From the NCBI GenBank assembly GCA_945910005.1, contig OX246744.1:41586391-41650390 (forward strand): a stretch of 64,000 bases of DNA. Direction: 5' to 3'. Position 1 is the stretch's first letter. The number at the start of each line of letters is the position of its first letter. Source of the stretch: Isoperla grammatica. Taxonomy: Eukaryota; Arthropoda; Insecta; Plecoptera; Perlodidae. Shown here in pieces: positions 42,273-55,349 of the stretch. A program made the position numbers and the translations under genes. Under the pieces are notes generated by a model. That model saw only the letters and a list, made by a program, of their open reading frames with translations. It was not told the origin of the DNA and made no database searches.

Positions 42273-42885
42273 TAGGGAACCTGCAACTGACGTCACAGCC
42301 GAACTACAACAATGTAACAAATGAATCGAACTGATGGACACACAATCAGCTGTCAAAATAATAAAATTGCAACATTATGAAGAAAACGAGGTATGGCGAT
42401 AGTAACTGCTCACCAGTTAAAACGATTAATGATGGGCAACCAAATGTTTCTTGTTTGTTTTGAAGATTTTTTTTCAAAATCAGAATAATATGTTATTGTT
42501 TGACAGCTTGTTGTTCGTCCAACGATTCATTTAATTTGTTTCATTGTTGTAAGCAAGCTTGCAAAAAGCCTATAGGGCACTAGCAACACCAAAAGACAAC
42601 AATGAATCAAATGAATTGAATCGATGGACAAACAACAAGCTGTCAAAAAATAATTTCTTCTGATTTTGGAAAACAAAACAAAAAACAAACAAATACACAT
42701 ACAAAAATTTCACTTAGTCGTTGTCTATCATCAAAAGTTTTAAATGGCGAGCAGTTACTATTGCTACATTTGTTTTTATTTCTATGGTTGCAATTTTATT
42801 GTTTTGACAGCTGATGGTTTGTCCATCAGTTCAATTCATTTGTTCCATTGTTGGCTTTCGGTGTTGTTAGTGCCCTACAGGCACC
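42273..42885. mobile_element. Two adjoining family A MITEs
   Basis: The first runs from TAGGGAACCTGCAACTGACG to about 42570 and the second from TAGGGCACTAGCAACACCAA to GGTGTTGTTAGTGCCCTA. Each is a large palindrome with TGATGGACAAAC and GTTTGTCCATC arms. Confidence 0.7.
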
Positions 42886-43717
42886 GAGTTTGGCCACTGA
42901 TGGCGCTAGTGAAAACGAATGAAGCGCTCAAGTGGCAATGTCACGCAACTTCCCGATGAAGCAGCGTCGTTCTTCCTACGTCAATAATGGCAAATTGTAA
43001 AAATTGTTTAATTAAATACGGCTCTTAAAAGTTTGGGGCAGATTATGAATCCCATCAGTAAATCTTAAAAAGGCAAGCCGCCATTTTAATCAAGTCATGT
43101 TTTAGACTTACATACAACAAATAACACACAACAAACACAAACATAATACGACAATAAAAACACTACAAAAACACAAAACAAAACAACAGAACCAAATAAC
43201 TACCCATCAACAATAAAAAACAAACAAACAAAAAACAAGATGTATCACAATAATATCCAGCACTATTTTCAACCGCGGAAAGAAATCTTCATCAGCTAGT
43301 TCCTAAATTTGGCCACGAATAGCGCTGTATGCACTAACACACGGTGACTCCAAAACCTTACTCCACCAAGTATCCTTACGAAGTGGAGGTGTAGTATGTC
43401 CGTTTAACGTTTGTAAGGACTGATTATAGACAATGTGTTGCATTTATGTGGATTTAGGAAATTTGAACAACATTTTGATCTCAAAATTACCGCCGTGACG
43501 TCACGCGAAACCTCCCCATAAGATGGATGTGACACGTGAGACATGTCTGTCCCAGTTTACTCGTCCTCCACATTAATTACCCACATCTAATAAATGAAGG
43601 CATTAAAGCTGCCAGTAGTGACGGATGTGGGAGACACATGACCCAATGACTTGGGTGTGGTCACATCTATGAGCGCTGCAACCCTCTGGGGTGGTGTATC
43701 GGCCATGCGATCTATTG

Positions 43718-44312
43718 TTGGTCCAGTGGTTAGCATCTCTGCTTCCAATGCAGAAGGTCCCGGGTTCAAATCCCGATTCAGGCAGAAGTTTTTTAACTTC
43801 TATTAAGGATTCAGTTCCATCACTTCTTGTCTAAAGCCTGTATTACACGGTCAAACTTTTTCATCCAACTCCTTGAATTCAAGAACAAAAGCGCATCAAT
43901 AAATAATTTCTATTGTTGTATTTGACTACATACTGACTGTTTTTGATGCGCTTTTGTCCTTGAATTCAAGGAGTTGGACGAAAAAGTTTGACCGTGTAAT
44001 ACAGGCTTTAGGAATAAGTAAACGGTGACTTTGGAGCCGTCCCAGCAACGAAGCACTCAATAAATTCAAAGTTGTTCTGAATCGGCCTTGTTGACTCTGG
44101 CATTTGTCCGCAGGTGTTCGCACTGTCCAATCACTGATTCATATGTTTCGTATTTGAAATATCGATCTTTGATTGGTTATCGCTCACTCGTCGATGGTGT
44201 TCGGAGCCTACAGGGTTGGTTTAGTCGCTTTAAATCAAAGTCCCCCATTGAAAATCAGTTTCGTTACTGAGTGGGTAGACTCTAAATGTGAATTTATTTA
44301 TTTATTTATTTC
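43718..44312 (+). mobile_element. SINE-1, full-length copy split by MITE M2
   Basis: The tRNA-Gly-like head is at 43718-43785 and the body continues after 44010 to CTGAGTGGGTAGACTC and a (TTTA)n tail. The 175-bp M2 element at 43834-44008 is inserted at TA. Confidence 0.87.
43834..44008. mobile_element. MITE M2, nested in SINE-1
   Basis: AAGCCTGTATTACACGGTC and the inverted GACCGTGTAATACAGGCTT, flanked by TA. The empty site is visible in the SINE-1 at 3419-3838 (GGCTTAGG). Confidence 0.9.
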
Positions 44313-44534
44313 TCGGGCGTACGATCTATCAGGCATGCGATATATTGGTCGATGTAATCGGTTCGAGGTAAGAGAAGAAAATGAGGGCTAGTTTATTAAC
44401 CCATCATGGAAGATTCGAATATGGAATTGGGGGTTTGCACAATGCAAATAAAAAATATTTGTTTTCTCATTAGAATACACTAATGTTAAAAAGGGGCTAT
44501 TCCTGAAAGTTGTCCCGCGGAGACAATACAAACT

Positions 44535-44680
44535 TGGGCCGAATGCAGAGTCAAGTGTCAAGTTAAGTACAGGATTTGTTGCTATGGAATTGTTTTATTA
44601 CATGATATTTTCGATAAGAACAAACTCCATAGCAACCATAAACAAATCACATACTTAACTCGACTCTGCATTCCACCCTA
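44535..44680. mobile_element. MITE M3, intact copy
   Basis: GGGCCGAATGCAGAGTCAAG and the inverted CGACTCTGCATTCCACCC surround TGCTATGGAATTGTTTTA. It shows the empty site for the M2 insertion found in the copy at 17395. Confidence 0.8.
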
Positions 44681-45304
44681 AGTACGATAACTACGTGGTT
44701 ATCACTTACTATTGGCTGATTCCTGTGACGGACCGCGTGGAAAACACTCAGAGTATTGTCATTGTCGTGACAACTTTCAGGAATTCCCCCCCCCCCCCCT
44801 CCCCCCCCCAGGTGATGTGATTATTAAGAAAACCATATTGGACTCTAGAATATACACAATATTGTCAAAAGTTTTAAGCGCTTTATTTATAGCTTTTGAC
44901 AATGAACAGCTTGTTTGGTCCAGTAACGTTTTCTTATTACAATACAGTCAGTTAAGACCCAACAAATATTGCCGGTATCGTAATTGAAATCGGGATCGCA
45001 ATCGTAGAAATATGATTTACCATTATAATCCATTACGACATTAGGATTTGGTTGTGAACAGCGTCACAAGAACTAAGTAAATAATTGCTTTCACGATTTC
45101 CGGATCCTCATTACGATAACGATGCCGACAATTGTGGTTGGGCCTTTACTGCACTGCAAAATATTATTGTACTACAATAAAACGGAACCCTTTACTCATT
45201 GAATGCTCTTTAAAAAAAGTAAAACAAATTGAAATTAAATATTTTTAATATCTATTGGTAATATAATTTTTCTTACAGTATTTATTTCATAAAATTTTAA
45301 TAGG

Positions 45305-45368
45305 ATATTTAGTAAATAAATAAATAAATTCACATTTAGAGTCTACCAACTCAGTTACAAGACTGATT
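45305..45368 (-). mobile_element. SINE-1 3' end fragment
   Basis: (TAAA)n then TTCACATTTAGAGTCTACCA, the reverse of the SINE-1 terminus. Confidence 0.7.
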
Positions 45369-45469
45369 TTATTTTTATTATTATTATTAAAATAACAGTT
45401 GTTATATTCTGTATTATTTGCAACCAACAGACTTTAATAATGCATGTTATTAGAGCTTTTATTAGTATT

Positions 45470-45600
<131 letters not shown>

Positions 45601-46325
45601 TTGCCCCGCTGAAAAGTCGAATTTGCAGCGTTGTGATCCTCTACTTGGGGTATAAAGAAATCAAAATCAATGAATCGGGGCGCGAGGGCGGTGGGAGGGT
45701 TGGAAAAGGGGGGGGGGGGGGGGGGCAGGTGTCTAGCCGGAGCCAACATCTTTCATCGCAAATTTTATTTCCGTTTCGATATTCGCAAACGTCGACGTAA
45801 ACGCGAAACTTGTCGATAGGCAGATATCGATTGTGAGTCGAGATGTTATATATACTGGCGCGGCTGGTCCGGCGATCAGGACACAAGAGGGTCTCTATTG
45901 GGGCTCATTGCACAGGGAGTAAAGACACTGTGTGTTAGTACACACAGCGCTATATGTGGCCAAATGTAGCAACTTATTGGTGAAGATTGCATTCCGCGGT
46001 TGAAAATAGTGCCGGATAATATTATTAAATATCTTGTTCTTTGTTTTTTGTTATTGTTGTGTTTTGTTTTGTGTTGTTTCTTTTGTTTTTGTTGAGTGTT
46101 CTTTGTTGGTCCTGATTTAAATGGCGCCTTGCATGGGATTCATTATCTGCCCAAAATGTTTTTAAAAGCCGTGTTTAATTAAACAATTTTCAAAGTTGCC
46201 ATTATCGACGTAGGAAGAACGACGCTGCTTCAGCAGGTTGTTGCGCGATATTGCCACTTGAGCGCTTCATTCGTTTTCACTAGCGCTCTGAGTGGCCAAT
46301 CTCGGTGCCTATTCACGTGACGTCA

Positions 46326-46757
46326 CAACGGCCTAAATGTGTGTTGACATTTGAGCTGACAATACAAGACGAATATGCTGACCACAAAACATGAGAATTG
46401 TAGCTTCTATGTCCCCCGATAAAGTTTACAGAACTGAATACTGATTATTTTGTAATTGTAAACGATTAAAAGTGTAATCAAGACATTTAATTATTAGTAT
46501 CTAGAGTAGATAAGGGCATCAAGCCTAATATTTGTTCTACTGAATGTAAAATATATATTTGGCTATGCTTCAAGGTAAACTTTGATTAATAAAAAATACA
46601 AAATAAGAAAATATTTATGTTGCTTTCAAGTAATAATAGCAAACCAAAGTTGCAGACCTGATTCAAACGCCATCTGAACATTTTTACAATTGAACCACCA
46701 ATCACATGCCACTGTGGCACCCGGTATGGCCGCCATACGCAATATGTGAATACACCC
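46326..46757. mobile_element. Element related to family B
   Basis: It starts TCACGTGACGTCACAACGGCC close to the end of the foldback element and ends at GCCGCCATACGCAATATGTG, resembling the two ends of family B with a different interior. Confidence 0.45.
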
Positions 46758-46956
46758 TAAAAAGGATCACTTTGTATTCGCGCAGAATGTTGAATGTAGA
46801 AGAACAGTAAGTGAGACCCGTGTCAATGTCAGATGTCTTGTGTTCGAATGAAGCGCAGAACTAGTCGGCACGATTATAGGTTCATACTTTAGCTGAGCTG
46901 GTTTTATCGACCTGTCAGTAAAGTGAGACGGTGACAAACAAACAAGTGTCTATAAA

Positions 46957-47244
46957 AGGTCTCTCACACCAAGAAGTAAGATAGTGTCAGGGGAGTCAGG
47001 ACCGCCCACAATATTAGTTTCCAACCAAAGAAGTGTGAATCATTAACGTTTTTCCCGATTATCTAGTACAATTTGGTTGCGTTAAGTTTTTTGACGGAAA
47101 CCTGCTTGCACGTTTTCTTGTGCGTTACCGTCAAAAAACTTACCGCAACCAAATTGTACTCGATAATCGGGAAAAACGTCAGTGATTTTGAAACTAAACA
47201 TGGGTGGTCCTGATACTATCTTACTTCTTGCTGTGAAAGACCTG
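46957..47244. mobile_element. MITE M6, 288 bp palindrome
   Basis: AGGTCTCTCACACCAAGAAG and the inverted CTTCTTGCTGTGAAAGACCT form the ends. Inner arms CGTTTTTCCCGATTATC/GATAATCGGGAAAAACG and CAATTTGGTTGCG/CGCAACCAAATTG are nearly perfect. Confidence 0.85.
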
Positions 47245-47263
47245 TACTAATAATAACAATTTT

Positions 47264-47330
47264 TCGTAGGAATACCCGTTATAGAGTGCACACCAGCTTT
47301 ACCTGATGTGCCCTCTTCAGGTGACTATAA
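47264..47330 (-). mobile_element. SINE-2 3' fragment
   Basis: CACACCAGCTTTACCTGATG and CTCTTCAGGTGACTA are the reverse of the SINE-2 end at 16365-16430. Confidence 0.7.
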
Positions 47331-47344
47331 CTACGGTTCGTCTC

Positions 47345-47620
47345 TATCCAAGATGCACGCCAGTAAAGAGGACTCCTCACAGGGAGGATATATCGATCTT
47401 TGATTGGTTATCGCTCACTCGCCGATGGTGTTCGGAGCATACAGGGTTGGTTTAGGCGCTTTAAATTAAAGTCCCCTACTGAAAATCAGTTTCGTTACTG
47501 AGTGGGTAGACTCTTAATGTGAATGTATGTATTTATTTATTTTTATTCCCGCTCACTGTGCAAGGTTGTAAACGTCAAGCTTGTCACCAGGAAGGATGCA
47601 GTTCTACGGGCGACAAGCTT
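47345..47620. repeat. Copy of the 23385-23500 segment, split by a SINE-1 3' fragment
   Basis: GTAAAGAGGACTCCTCACAG is followed by a SINE-1 piece (about 47391-47548, plus strand) and then CACTGTGCAAGGTTGTAAACG. Confidence 0.7.
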
Positions 47621-48004
47621 GACGTTTGGAATTCTACGGGCTACGGTTGGCCAACGACCAACGTCCAACGTCCGACGTAAGGGCATGGGGACGCACCATA
47701 ACATCTTCGAAGTGTTATATCATTATTGAGATATCGTTAAAAAACGGTGAATTTCTTGCGGTTTTAATTCAGTCTTCTACCCCTCCCCCTCTTCTACCCC
47801 CCACCCCCCCCCTTAGAGTGTTGACAGCTTGACACGGTAAGTGACATGGGCGATAATCTGAACCGATAGAGACGGCTCAACAACAAATAGCTGGAATTAT
47901 TCATCACATATTAAGATCGAATAACAATCGATCGATAGTCGAATGTTGTTTATGGCGCATGTTTTAACCATCCATATATATATGTATATTGTTAACAAGA
48001 TTAT

Positions 48005-48118
48005 TTTCATTTCTTAGTATTCTATTACTTAGTTTCTATAAACTTAGTTTCTATTGCTTAGTTTTCTATTGTCTTAGTTTCTATTTCTTATTATTCTATT
48101 TCTAAGTTTCTATTTCTC
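48005..48118. repeat. Degenerate CTTAGTTTCTATT repeat
   Basis: About seven imperfect 13-17-bp copies. Confidence 0.6.
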
Positions 48119-48298
48119 ACTGGAAGAGCTATGCATAATGCATAGGTTATACACAGAAAACGTAATCGACTCCTTGAAGCTTCTTAAAGTTGTCCTACCT
48201 ATTGAAGAAACAGCAGTGTCCCATTCTACTTCTTTGAATCATATCATCTACATGAAGCAGGTCCCTTTGAGAAAAAGTACACACACTTTTGTGTAACT

Positions 48299-48504
48299 GG
48301 GCCCAGATTCACAAAGGTGCCCAAGTGCTAAGACGTCCTAGTTTAGGCAAATCTTAGTGTTATAATCACGCATATGTCGTTCTGCAATGTAAAAATATCT
48401 GCAACTTAACTAGTAATATTTTATTTGTCAATGTGTGGTAATACTAGCTGGGATTTGCCTAACTTAGGACAACTAGAGACATACATCTTTGTGAATCCAG
48501 GCCG
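48299..48504. mobile_element. MITE M5, complete copy
   Basis: GGGCCCAGATTCACAAAGG and the inverted CTTTGTGAATCCAGGCC, with inner blocks AAGACGTCCTAGTTTAGGC and CCTAACTTAGGACAACT. Confidence 0.75.
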
Positions 48505-48882
48505 TGGAAATTCGAAAGAGAAAGTTAGGCACTGTGCACACTACTCAGCGGAAAACCGCCTTTACGAATGTGTGAAAGAACGCCAGGATTATGTTGATTA
48601 TTGTTGAGACAGCGTGTATGAAAGGGTCGGTAGATACGAACTTAAGGTCGTATATGAGACTAATTGGTCCAAAATCGATACATTTACCAAGGGTTTAAGA
48701 TCAGCGGTGACACGAGGCGGTTTCACCACGATGGTTTCAAACTCCTTGCACGGTAACTCTACTCTCCGTGCCAACCTAAGAAACACTCTGCCCATCACCA
48801 AACACAAGGGGAGGCGATGGTGTTGTAGAGATCATAAATGTCAATCATCCCCATTATTTAGCAAAGCACTCACCTTCTCAGC

Positions 48883-48970
48883 CGGTACCGACAGCTGAAC
48901 GTGAAGAATGTCGCCTCGACTGGACTCGACTGCGGACGGGTATCGCTTCCTGTATATAGGGGAAGGTCTT
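48883..48970 (-). promoter_or_regulatory. Possible TATA promoter and untranslated first exon
   Basis: On the minus strand CCCCTATATACAGG is followed about 75 bp later by CTGAGAAG|GTGAGTGC, a good donor, with no ATG between. It could start an internal transcript in the A-B intron. No downstream exon was identified. Confidence 0.3.
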
Positions 48971-49515
48971 TTTTTGTCACTGTATGTCCACCCCGTTGAC
49001 TGCCGCTTGAGATTTTAGACAAGAATGACATTTACAACTGTCAACAAAGGAAGCGACGGCTAAGTCGCCCTTTGTGTGTAGTGATTGGCAGGGTGGTTCC
49101 TAGGTTGGCACGTACAGTAGTAAACGACGGAATGAAGGAAGAAATGAATTGAAAAATGTAATATTATTATACTTCATGTGTTGTATTGTATCTCATTGTT
49201 AGGAATCATAATAGTTTTAATTATATTATAGTATAGGTAGTGCTAATGTAATTTTCGCAATCACATTTTCCCATTCTAACATTTCTTTCACATGGTTCCA
49301 CCCGTTCAACAGGTGGATAAGTATAGGCTTAAAAGTAGACATGTTCAAATGTGTTGGCAGGCGAGTAGTAAGCTAGCAAGTAAGTTGTTAGCAGACCACA
49401 AAAGATTTAATACACAACCTAAATAGTAAACATAATCAAGCATACTGTAAACTAAAACCCACTGTAAAAACAATGCTTAAAATACCGATAACTAACAAGG
49501 GGGAAGGTTACTCAC

Positions 49516-49662
49516 CGGAAGAGCGCCTGCCTCTCTTGAAACACCTCCTTGTCCTTGAGATGTACCCGGGTACCGTTTACATCCGGTACCACCATGATAG
49601 GCCACGTGCTCATGTTATTCAGTGCTGTATCCGTTACGGAGAAGCGCTGAGTTAGGTTGGAT
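49516..49662 (-). CDS. Receptor guanylate cyclase-like gene, exon A (NIT ectodomain)
   Basis: This is the most upstream exon I can recognise of a minus-strand receptor gene. A TTTTGTACACAG acceptor precedes it and a CG|GTGAGT donor ends it. The 147 bp read as one base, 48 codons and two bases (phase 2 at both ends). The peptide runs from SNLTQRFSVTDTALNNMSTW to KEVFQERQALF. The NMSTWP and FQERQALF stretches resemble, from memory, the membrane-distal part of NIT-domain (nitrate/nitrite-sensing type) ectodomains of invertebrate receptor guanylate cyclases. The leftover CG plus the first C of exon B makes Arg, and the joined frame stays open. NMS is a possible N-glycosylation site. The exon encoding the signal peptide and first helix was not found to the right of here. 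The family call is from memory; the exon and its join to B are read directly. Confidence 0.78.
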
Positions 49663-49929
49663 CTGTGTACAAAAGACATAAAACAAAATATTTAGAATGT
49701 ACCCACTTATAGTCATTATTATAACTGATTTTAATTCAATTTAATTTCAGATCATTTAATTCCCATAAATCATAAACATACTTCCACCACAGTACATACA
49801 AACAATAACCCTTTAATAAAACTTAAGAGATTTGTTACGAAGATCGAATGTCTATCGACTTTTTTCAATTCTTGTAATTTTTTTAAGTAATTTTGTATCT
49901 ATGTGTCTTTTAATTTGTATGATATAATT

Positions 49930-49998
49930 TCTGTACCAGGCTAAAGGGGGCAATGTTCCTTGCAATGGCCTTAATTTCAATAAATAAAAATAAAATAA
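49930..49998 (+). mobile_element. Retroposon 3' tail like that of the 5S SINE
   Basis: CCAGGCTAAAGGGGGCAATG...GGCCTTAATTTCAATAAAT matches the 3' ends at 14305 and 41934, with an AAATA-rich tail. Confidence 0.55.
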
Positions 49999-50039
49999 AA
50001 AATAACAAAGTATAAATATAATGTATACAACAAACTGAA

Positions 50040-50290
50040 AACCTTGCTATGGGAGTTTAATTGATAACCAACCCTGTAGGCTCCAAACACCATCGACGAG
50101 TGAGCGATAACCAATCAAAGATCGATATTTCAAATATGAAACACATGAATCAGTGATTGGACAGTGTGAACACCTGCGGACAAATGCCAGAATCAACAAG
50201 GCCGATTCAGAACTACTGTGAATTTATTTAGGTGCTTTGTTGCTATAGGACGGCTACAAAGTCAGCGTTGTTTATTTATACTTATTCTTA
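50040..50290 (-). mobile_element. SINE-1, partial minus-strand copy
   Basis: Reverse of the SINE-1 body, with CCATCGACGAGTGAGCGATA and CAGTGATTGGACAGTG; the head is missing. Confidence 0.8.
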
Positions 50291-50741
50291 GTGTAATATT
50301 TGCTGCTTGGTTTGCAATTTTCCCTTCCCGTTAAGTTCCAAGGCTTGTCTATTTTTGTATCTGCCTGTACCGATGGAGAAGATAGTGGATTAAAGAACAA
50401 GGTTTATGAGTCGTATTTACGATCACAACAATTCTTGGGAGTTTCATATTAAAATGTTGTTTTTGGCTTGGAAGAGTGTATACACCTATTTACCTATTTA
50501 CAGAACCTAAGCTTCCCCCTTCTGTTTGTTTCTTAAAAAAAACTTTTTTTAAAATCTAAATTATGGGAAGATCCAAAAGACAGACATTATCAGTGCGTAC
50601 ATAATAACAAAAACATAATATGCATAATTTATTACGATTGGATTGAAAACGATAATACAGTAGTAATATCGTATGGTCGCATCGCTGAAAACCATTTTAG
50701 TTCTCACTATCTGCTGCCGCAGACCCTCTGCTGCCATTTAA

Positions 50742-51005
50742 ATTAAATAAATAAATTCACATTTAGAGTGTAACCCACTCAGTAACAATGATTTTCAGTG
50801 CAGGACTTTAATTTAAAGCGACTAAATCAATCCTGTAGGCTTCGAACACCATCGACGAGTGAGCGATAACCAATCAAAGATCGATATTTCAAATACGAAC
50901 CATATGAATCAGTGATTGGACAGTGCGAACACCTGCAGACAAATGTTAGAATGAACAAGGCTGATTCAGAACAACTTTGAATTTTGTGAGTGCTTCGTTG
51001 CAAGG
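50742..51005 (-). mobile_element. SINE-1, partial minus-strand copy
   Basis: It begins with (TAAA)n and TTCACATTTAGAGTGTAACC and extends to the body near TGCTTCGTTGC. The head is missing. Confidence 0.82.
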
Positions 51006-51436
51006 AAGATGGTTGTGTTTATTGGTTTTTTTATTTAATGTCTATCCTATTCAGTTATAAAACGATTTACAAAGGACAATAAAATATAGATACAGCATTG
51101 CACTCAAATTATTATTATTATGAAAACTCATAAAATAGCAAGAAAGCAAAAGCAAAACAAACTGCTCTACTATAGAAAAAAGCAAGATCAATAAAAACGA
51201 ATTCAGCTTAAATGTAAGCAAATCAAGTTAGAATGCTTTATTAAAACTTGGCATCGGTTTTCGCGAAAGCCTACAAGTTTGAGAATATATTAAATATACT
51301 AAATACATATCTACATGATGACAGAAATAAATAGAAAAACAAGGGAATTACAAAGGGAAAAGAGAAAGGGGGAATGAAGGAAAGAGAAAAAAAGAAACAG
51401 GAAGGGGAAAACATATCGAAAGTTAACTTGTTGTGA
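51006..51436. other. No gene seen; A-rich
   Basis: A-rich intronic or upstream sequence with AAAGGGAAAAGAG-like purine tracts near 51350-51410. Confidence 0.4.
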
Positions 51437-54400
51437 AATGTGTTTGCACACTTAGTATGCTTGTACTGTACGCTTAGTATGCTTGTAATTTAGCTTTATT
51501 ATGGGCTTATTTAGCTTAATATGCTTGTATGCTTAGTATGCTTGTATGCTTAGTATGCTTGTACACTTAGTATGCTTGTACTCTACTCTTAATTATGGGC
51601 TTATTTAGCTTAATATGCTTGTATGCTTAGTATGCTTAGTATGCTTGTATGCTTAGTATGCTTGTATGCTTAGTATGCTTGTACTCTTAGTATGCTTGTA
51701 CTCTACTCTTAATTATGGGCTTATTTAGCTTAATATGCTTGTATGCTTAGTATGCTTGTACTCTTAGTATGCTTGTAATCTAGTCTTTATTATGGGCTTA
51801 TTACGCTTAATATGCTTGTATGCTTAGTATGCTTGTACTCTTAGTATGCTTGTAAACTAGTCTTTATTATGGGCTTATTTAGCTTATTATGCTTGTATGC
51901 TTAGTATGCTTGTATGCTTAGTATGCTTGTACTCTACTCTTAATTATGGGCTTATTTAGCTTAATATGCTTGTATGCTTAGTATGCTTGTATGCTTAGTA
52001 TGCTTGTATGCTAAGTATGCTTGTACACTTAGTATGCTTGTACTCTACTCTTAATTATGGGCTTATTTAGCTTAATATGCTTGTATGCTTAGTATGCTTG
52101 TATGCTTAGTATGCTTGTACACTTAGTATGCTTGTAATCTAGTCTTATTATGGGCTTATTTAGCTTAATATGCTTGTATGCTTAGTATGCTTGTATGCTT
52201 AGTATGCTTGTATGCTTAGTATGCTTGTATGCTCTAGTCTGCATTATGGGCTTATTTAGCTTAGTATGCTTGTATGCTTAGTATGCTTGTATGCTTTGTA
52301 TGCTTGTATGCTTAGTATGCTTGTACGCTTACTATGCTTGTACACTTAGTATACTCTTCATTATGGGCTTATTTAGCTTAATATGCTTGTATGCTTAGTA
52401 TGCTTGTATGCTTAATACGCTTGTATGCTTAGTATGCTTGTATGCTTAGTATGCTTGTACACTTAGTATGTTTGTATACTCTAGTCTGCATTATGGACTT
52501 AGTATGCTTGTATGCTAAGTATGCTTGTATGCTTAGTATGCTTGTATGCTTAGTATGCTTGTATGCTTAGTATGCTTGTACACTTAGTATGATTGTATAC
52601 TCTAGTCTGCATTATGGGCTAAGTATGCTTGTATGCTTAATATGCTTGTATGCTTAGTATGCTTGTATGCTTAGTATGCTTGTACACTTAGTATGTTTGT
52701 ATACTTTAGTCTGCATTATGGGCTTAGTATGCTTGTATGCTTAATATGCTTGCATGCTTAGTATGCTTGTATGCTTAGTATGCTTGTACACTTAGTATGT
52801 TTGTATACTCTAGTCTGCATTATGGGCTTAGTTTGTATGCTTAGTATGCTTGTACACTTAGTATGCTTGTATGCTCTAGTCTGCATTATGGGCTTATTTA
52901 GCTTAGTATGCTTGTATGCTTAGTATGCTTGTACGCTTAGTATGCTTGTACACTTAGTATGCTTGTACACTTAGTATGCTTGTATTCTAGTCTGTATTAT
53001 GGGCTTATTTAGGTTATGCTTGTATACTTAGTACGCTTATATGCTTGTATGCTTGTATCACTTGTATGCTTTGTATGCTTGTATGCTTAGTATGCTTGTA
53101 TGCTTAGTATGCTTGTACACTTAGTATGCTTGTAATCTAGTCTTATTATGGGCTTATTTAGCTTAATATGCTCGTATGCTTAGTATGCTTGTATGCTTAG
53201 AATGCTTGTATGCTTAGTATGCTTGTACGCTTAGTATGCTTGTATGCTTAGTATGCTTGTATGCTTAGTATGCTTGTATGCTTAGTATGCTTGTATGCTC
53301 TAGTCTGCATTATGGGCTTATTTAGCTTAGTATGCTTGTATGCTTAGTATGCTTGTATGCTTTGTATGCTTGTATGCTTAGTATGCTTGTACGCTTACTA
53401 TGCTTGTACACTTAGTATACTCTTCATTATGGGCTTATTTAGCTTAATATGCTTGTATGCTTAGTATGCTTGTATGCTTAATACGCTTGTATGCTTAGTA
53501 TGCTTGTATGCTTAGTATGCTTGTACACTTAGTATGTTTGTATACTCTAGTCTGCATTATGGACTTAGTATGCTTGTATGCTAAGTATGCTTGTATGCTT
53601 AGTATGCTTGTATGCTTAGTATGCTTGTATGCTTAGTATGCTTGTACACTTAGTATGATTGTATACTCTAGTCTGCATTATGGGCTAAGTATGCTTGTAT
53701 GCTTAATATGCTTGTATGCTTAGTATGCTTGTATGCTTAGTATGCTTGTACACTTAGTATGTTTGTATACTTTAGTCTGCATTATGGGCTTAGTATGCTT
53801 GTATGCTTAATATGCTTGCATGCTTAGTATGCTTGTATGCTTAGTATGCTTGTACACTTAGTATGTTTGTATACTCTAGTCTGCATTATGGGCTTAGTTT
53901 GTATGCTTAGTATGCTTGTACACTTAGTATGCTTGTATGCTCTAGTCTGCATTATGGGCTTATTTAGCTTAGTATGCTTGTATGCTTAGTATGCTTGTAC
54001 GCTTAGTATGCTTGTACACTTAGTATGCTTGTACACTTAGTATGCTTGTATTCTAGTCTGTATTATGGGCTTATTTAGGTTATGCTTGTATACTTAGTAC
54101 GCTTATATGCTTGTATGCTTGTATCACTTGTATGCTTTGTATGCTTGTATGCTTAGTATGCTTGTATGCTTAGTATGCTTGTATGCTTAGTATGCTTGTA
54201 CACTTAGTATGATTGTATACTCTTGTCTGCATTATGGGCTTAGTATGCTTGTATGCTTAATATGCTTGTATGCTTAGTATGCTTGTATGCTTAGTATGCT
54301 TGTACACTTAGTATGTTTGTATACTCTAGTCTGCATTATGGGCTTAGTATGCTTGTATGCTTAATATGCTTGTATGCTTAGTATGCTTGTATGCTTAGTA

Positions 54401-54716
54401 TGCTTGTACACTTAGTATGTTTGTATACTCTAGTCTGCATTTGGGCTTAGTATGTTTGTATGCTTAGTATGCTTGTACACTTAGTATGCTTGTATGCTCT
54501 AGTCTGCATTATGGGCTTATTTAGCTTAGTATGCTTTTATGCTTAGTATGCTTGTACGCTTAGTATGCTTGTACACTTAGTATGCTTGTACACTTAGTAT
54601 GCTTGTATTCTAGTCTGTATTATGGGCTTATTTAGGTTATGCTTGTATACTTAGTACGCTTACATGCTTGTATGCTTGTATCACTTGTATGCTTTGTATG
54701 CTTGTACTCTAGCCTG
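51437..54716. repeat. 17-bp minisatellite with higher-order structure
   Basis: The base unit is CTTAGTATGCTTGTATG with ACACTTAG variants. At intervals it is broken by a marker ATTATGGGCTTATTTAGC, often after CTCTAGTCTGC. A block of about 1066 bp is repeated (for example 52231 against 53297 and 52986 against 54052), with a third partial copy near 54480-54700. Confidence 0.95.
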
Positions 54717-55349
54717 CATTATGGGCTTACTTAGCCAGGATCGCCCCCAAGGTATTAAGATGCGTAGATTGCAAACAAGAGCTTTAATACAGAATGCGTC
54801 TTAGAGTATAGCTTAAAGAAGATTGCTTAGAATGTTAAACATTTTACCCCTACCGTGATCGCATTTTATGTTAGAGTAAATATTCGTGGTCCGGAGATAA
54901 AAAGTAATGCGTTATGGTGAAAAATATTGAGACTTGAGGTCGGAGGAAATAATATTCCCTACACGTGTATGAAGCCAAAATTTAATTAAGATGTTTAACG
55001 CGAAATTTTTGGAATTTGACAGAGATCTGTCAAGATCTTAGGATATTCTCAATTAATTCGTGGAGAATTGTTGATGGTTTGATTGAAATAGACTCTCAAA
55101 TTGTAAAAACATAATTTGTGTCCTACATTTGAGAGTATCTGTAGATCATAATAATATCCAGCCCGCATCGTCGTTACGATTTTTTTTAAATTGAATGTAT
55201 TTCTTGTCTTTTTATATGGACAGAAACATTAAATCCTGATCCTTTTCAATTAATTTATGTCTAATACTCTTAAAACTTACAAAAATGAGGCTGCCTATGT
55301 GAATTTGTCCAAGCACAATTTCCCTCAATTTCGATTTTAAAAGTTGATT
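54717..55349. other. No gene seen
   Basis: AT-rich sequence, no feature recognised. Confidence 0.4.

Noticed and set aside
48598..48898. Overlapping 69- and 94-codon frames
   Set aside because: Opposite strands share the same region, there is no recognisable domain, and no splice partner was found for either.
49473..49655. 60-codon plus-strand frame
   Set aside because: It is the antisense shadow of exon A.
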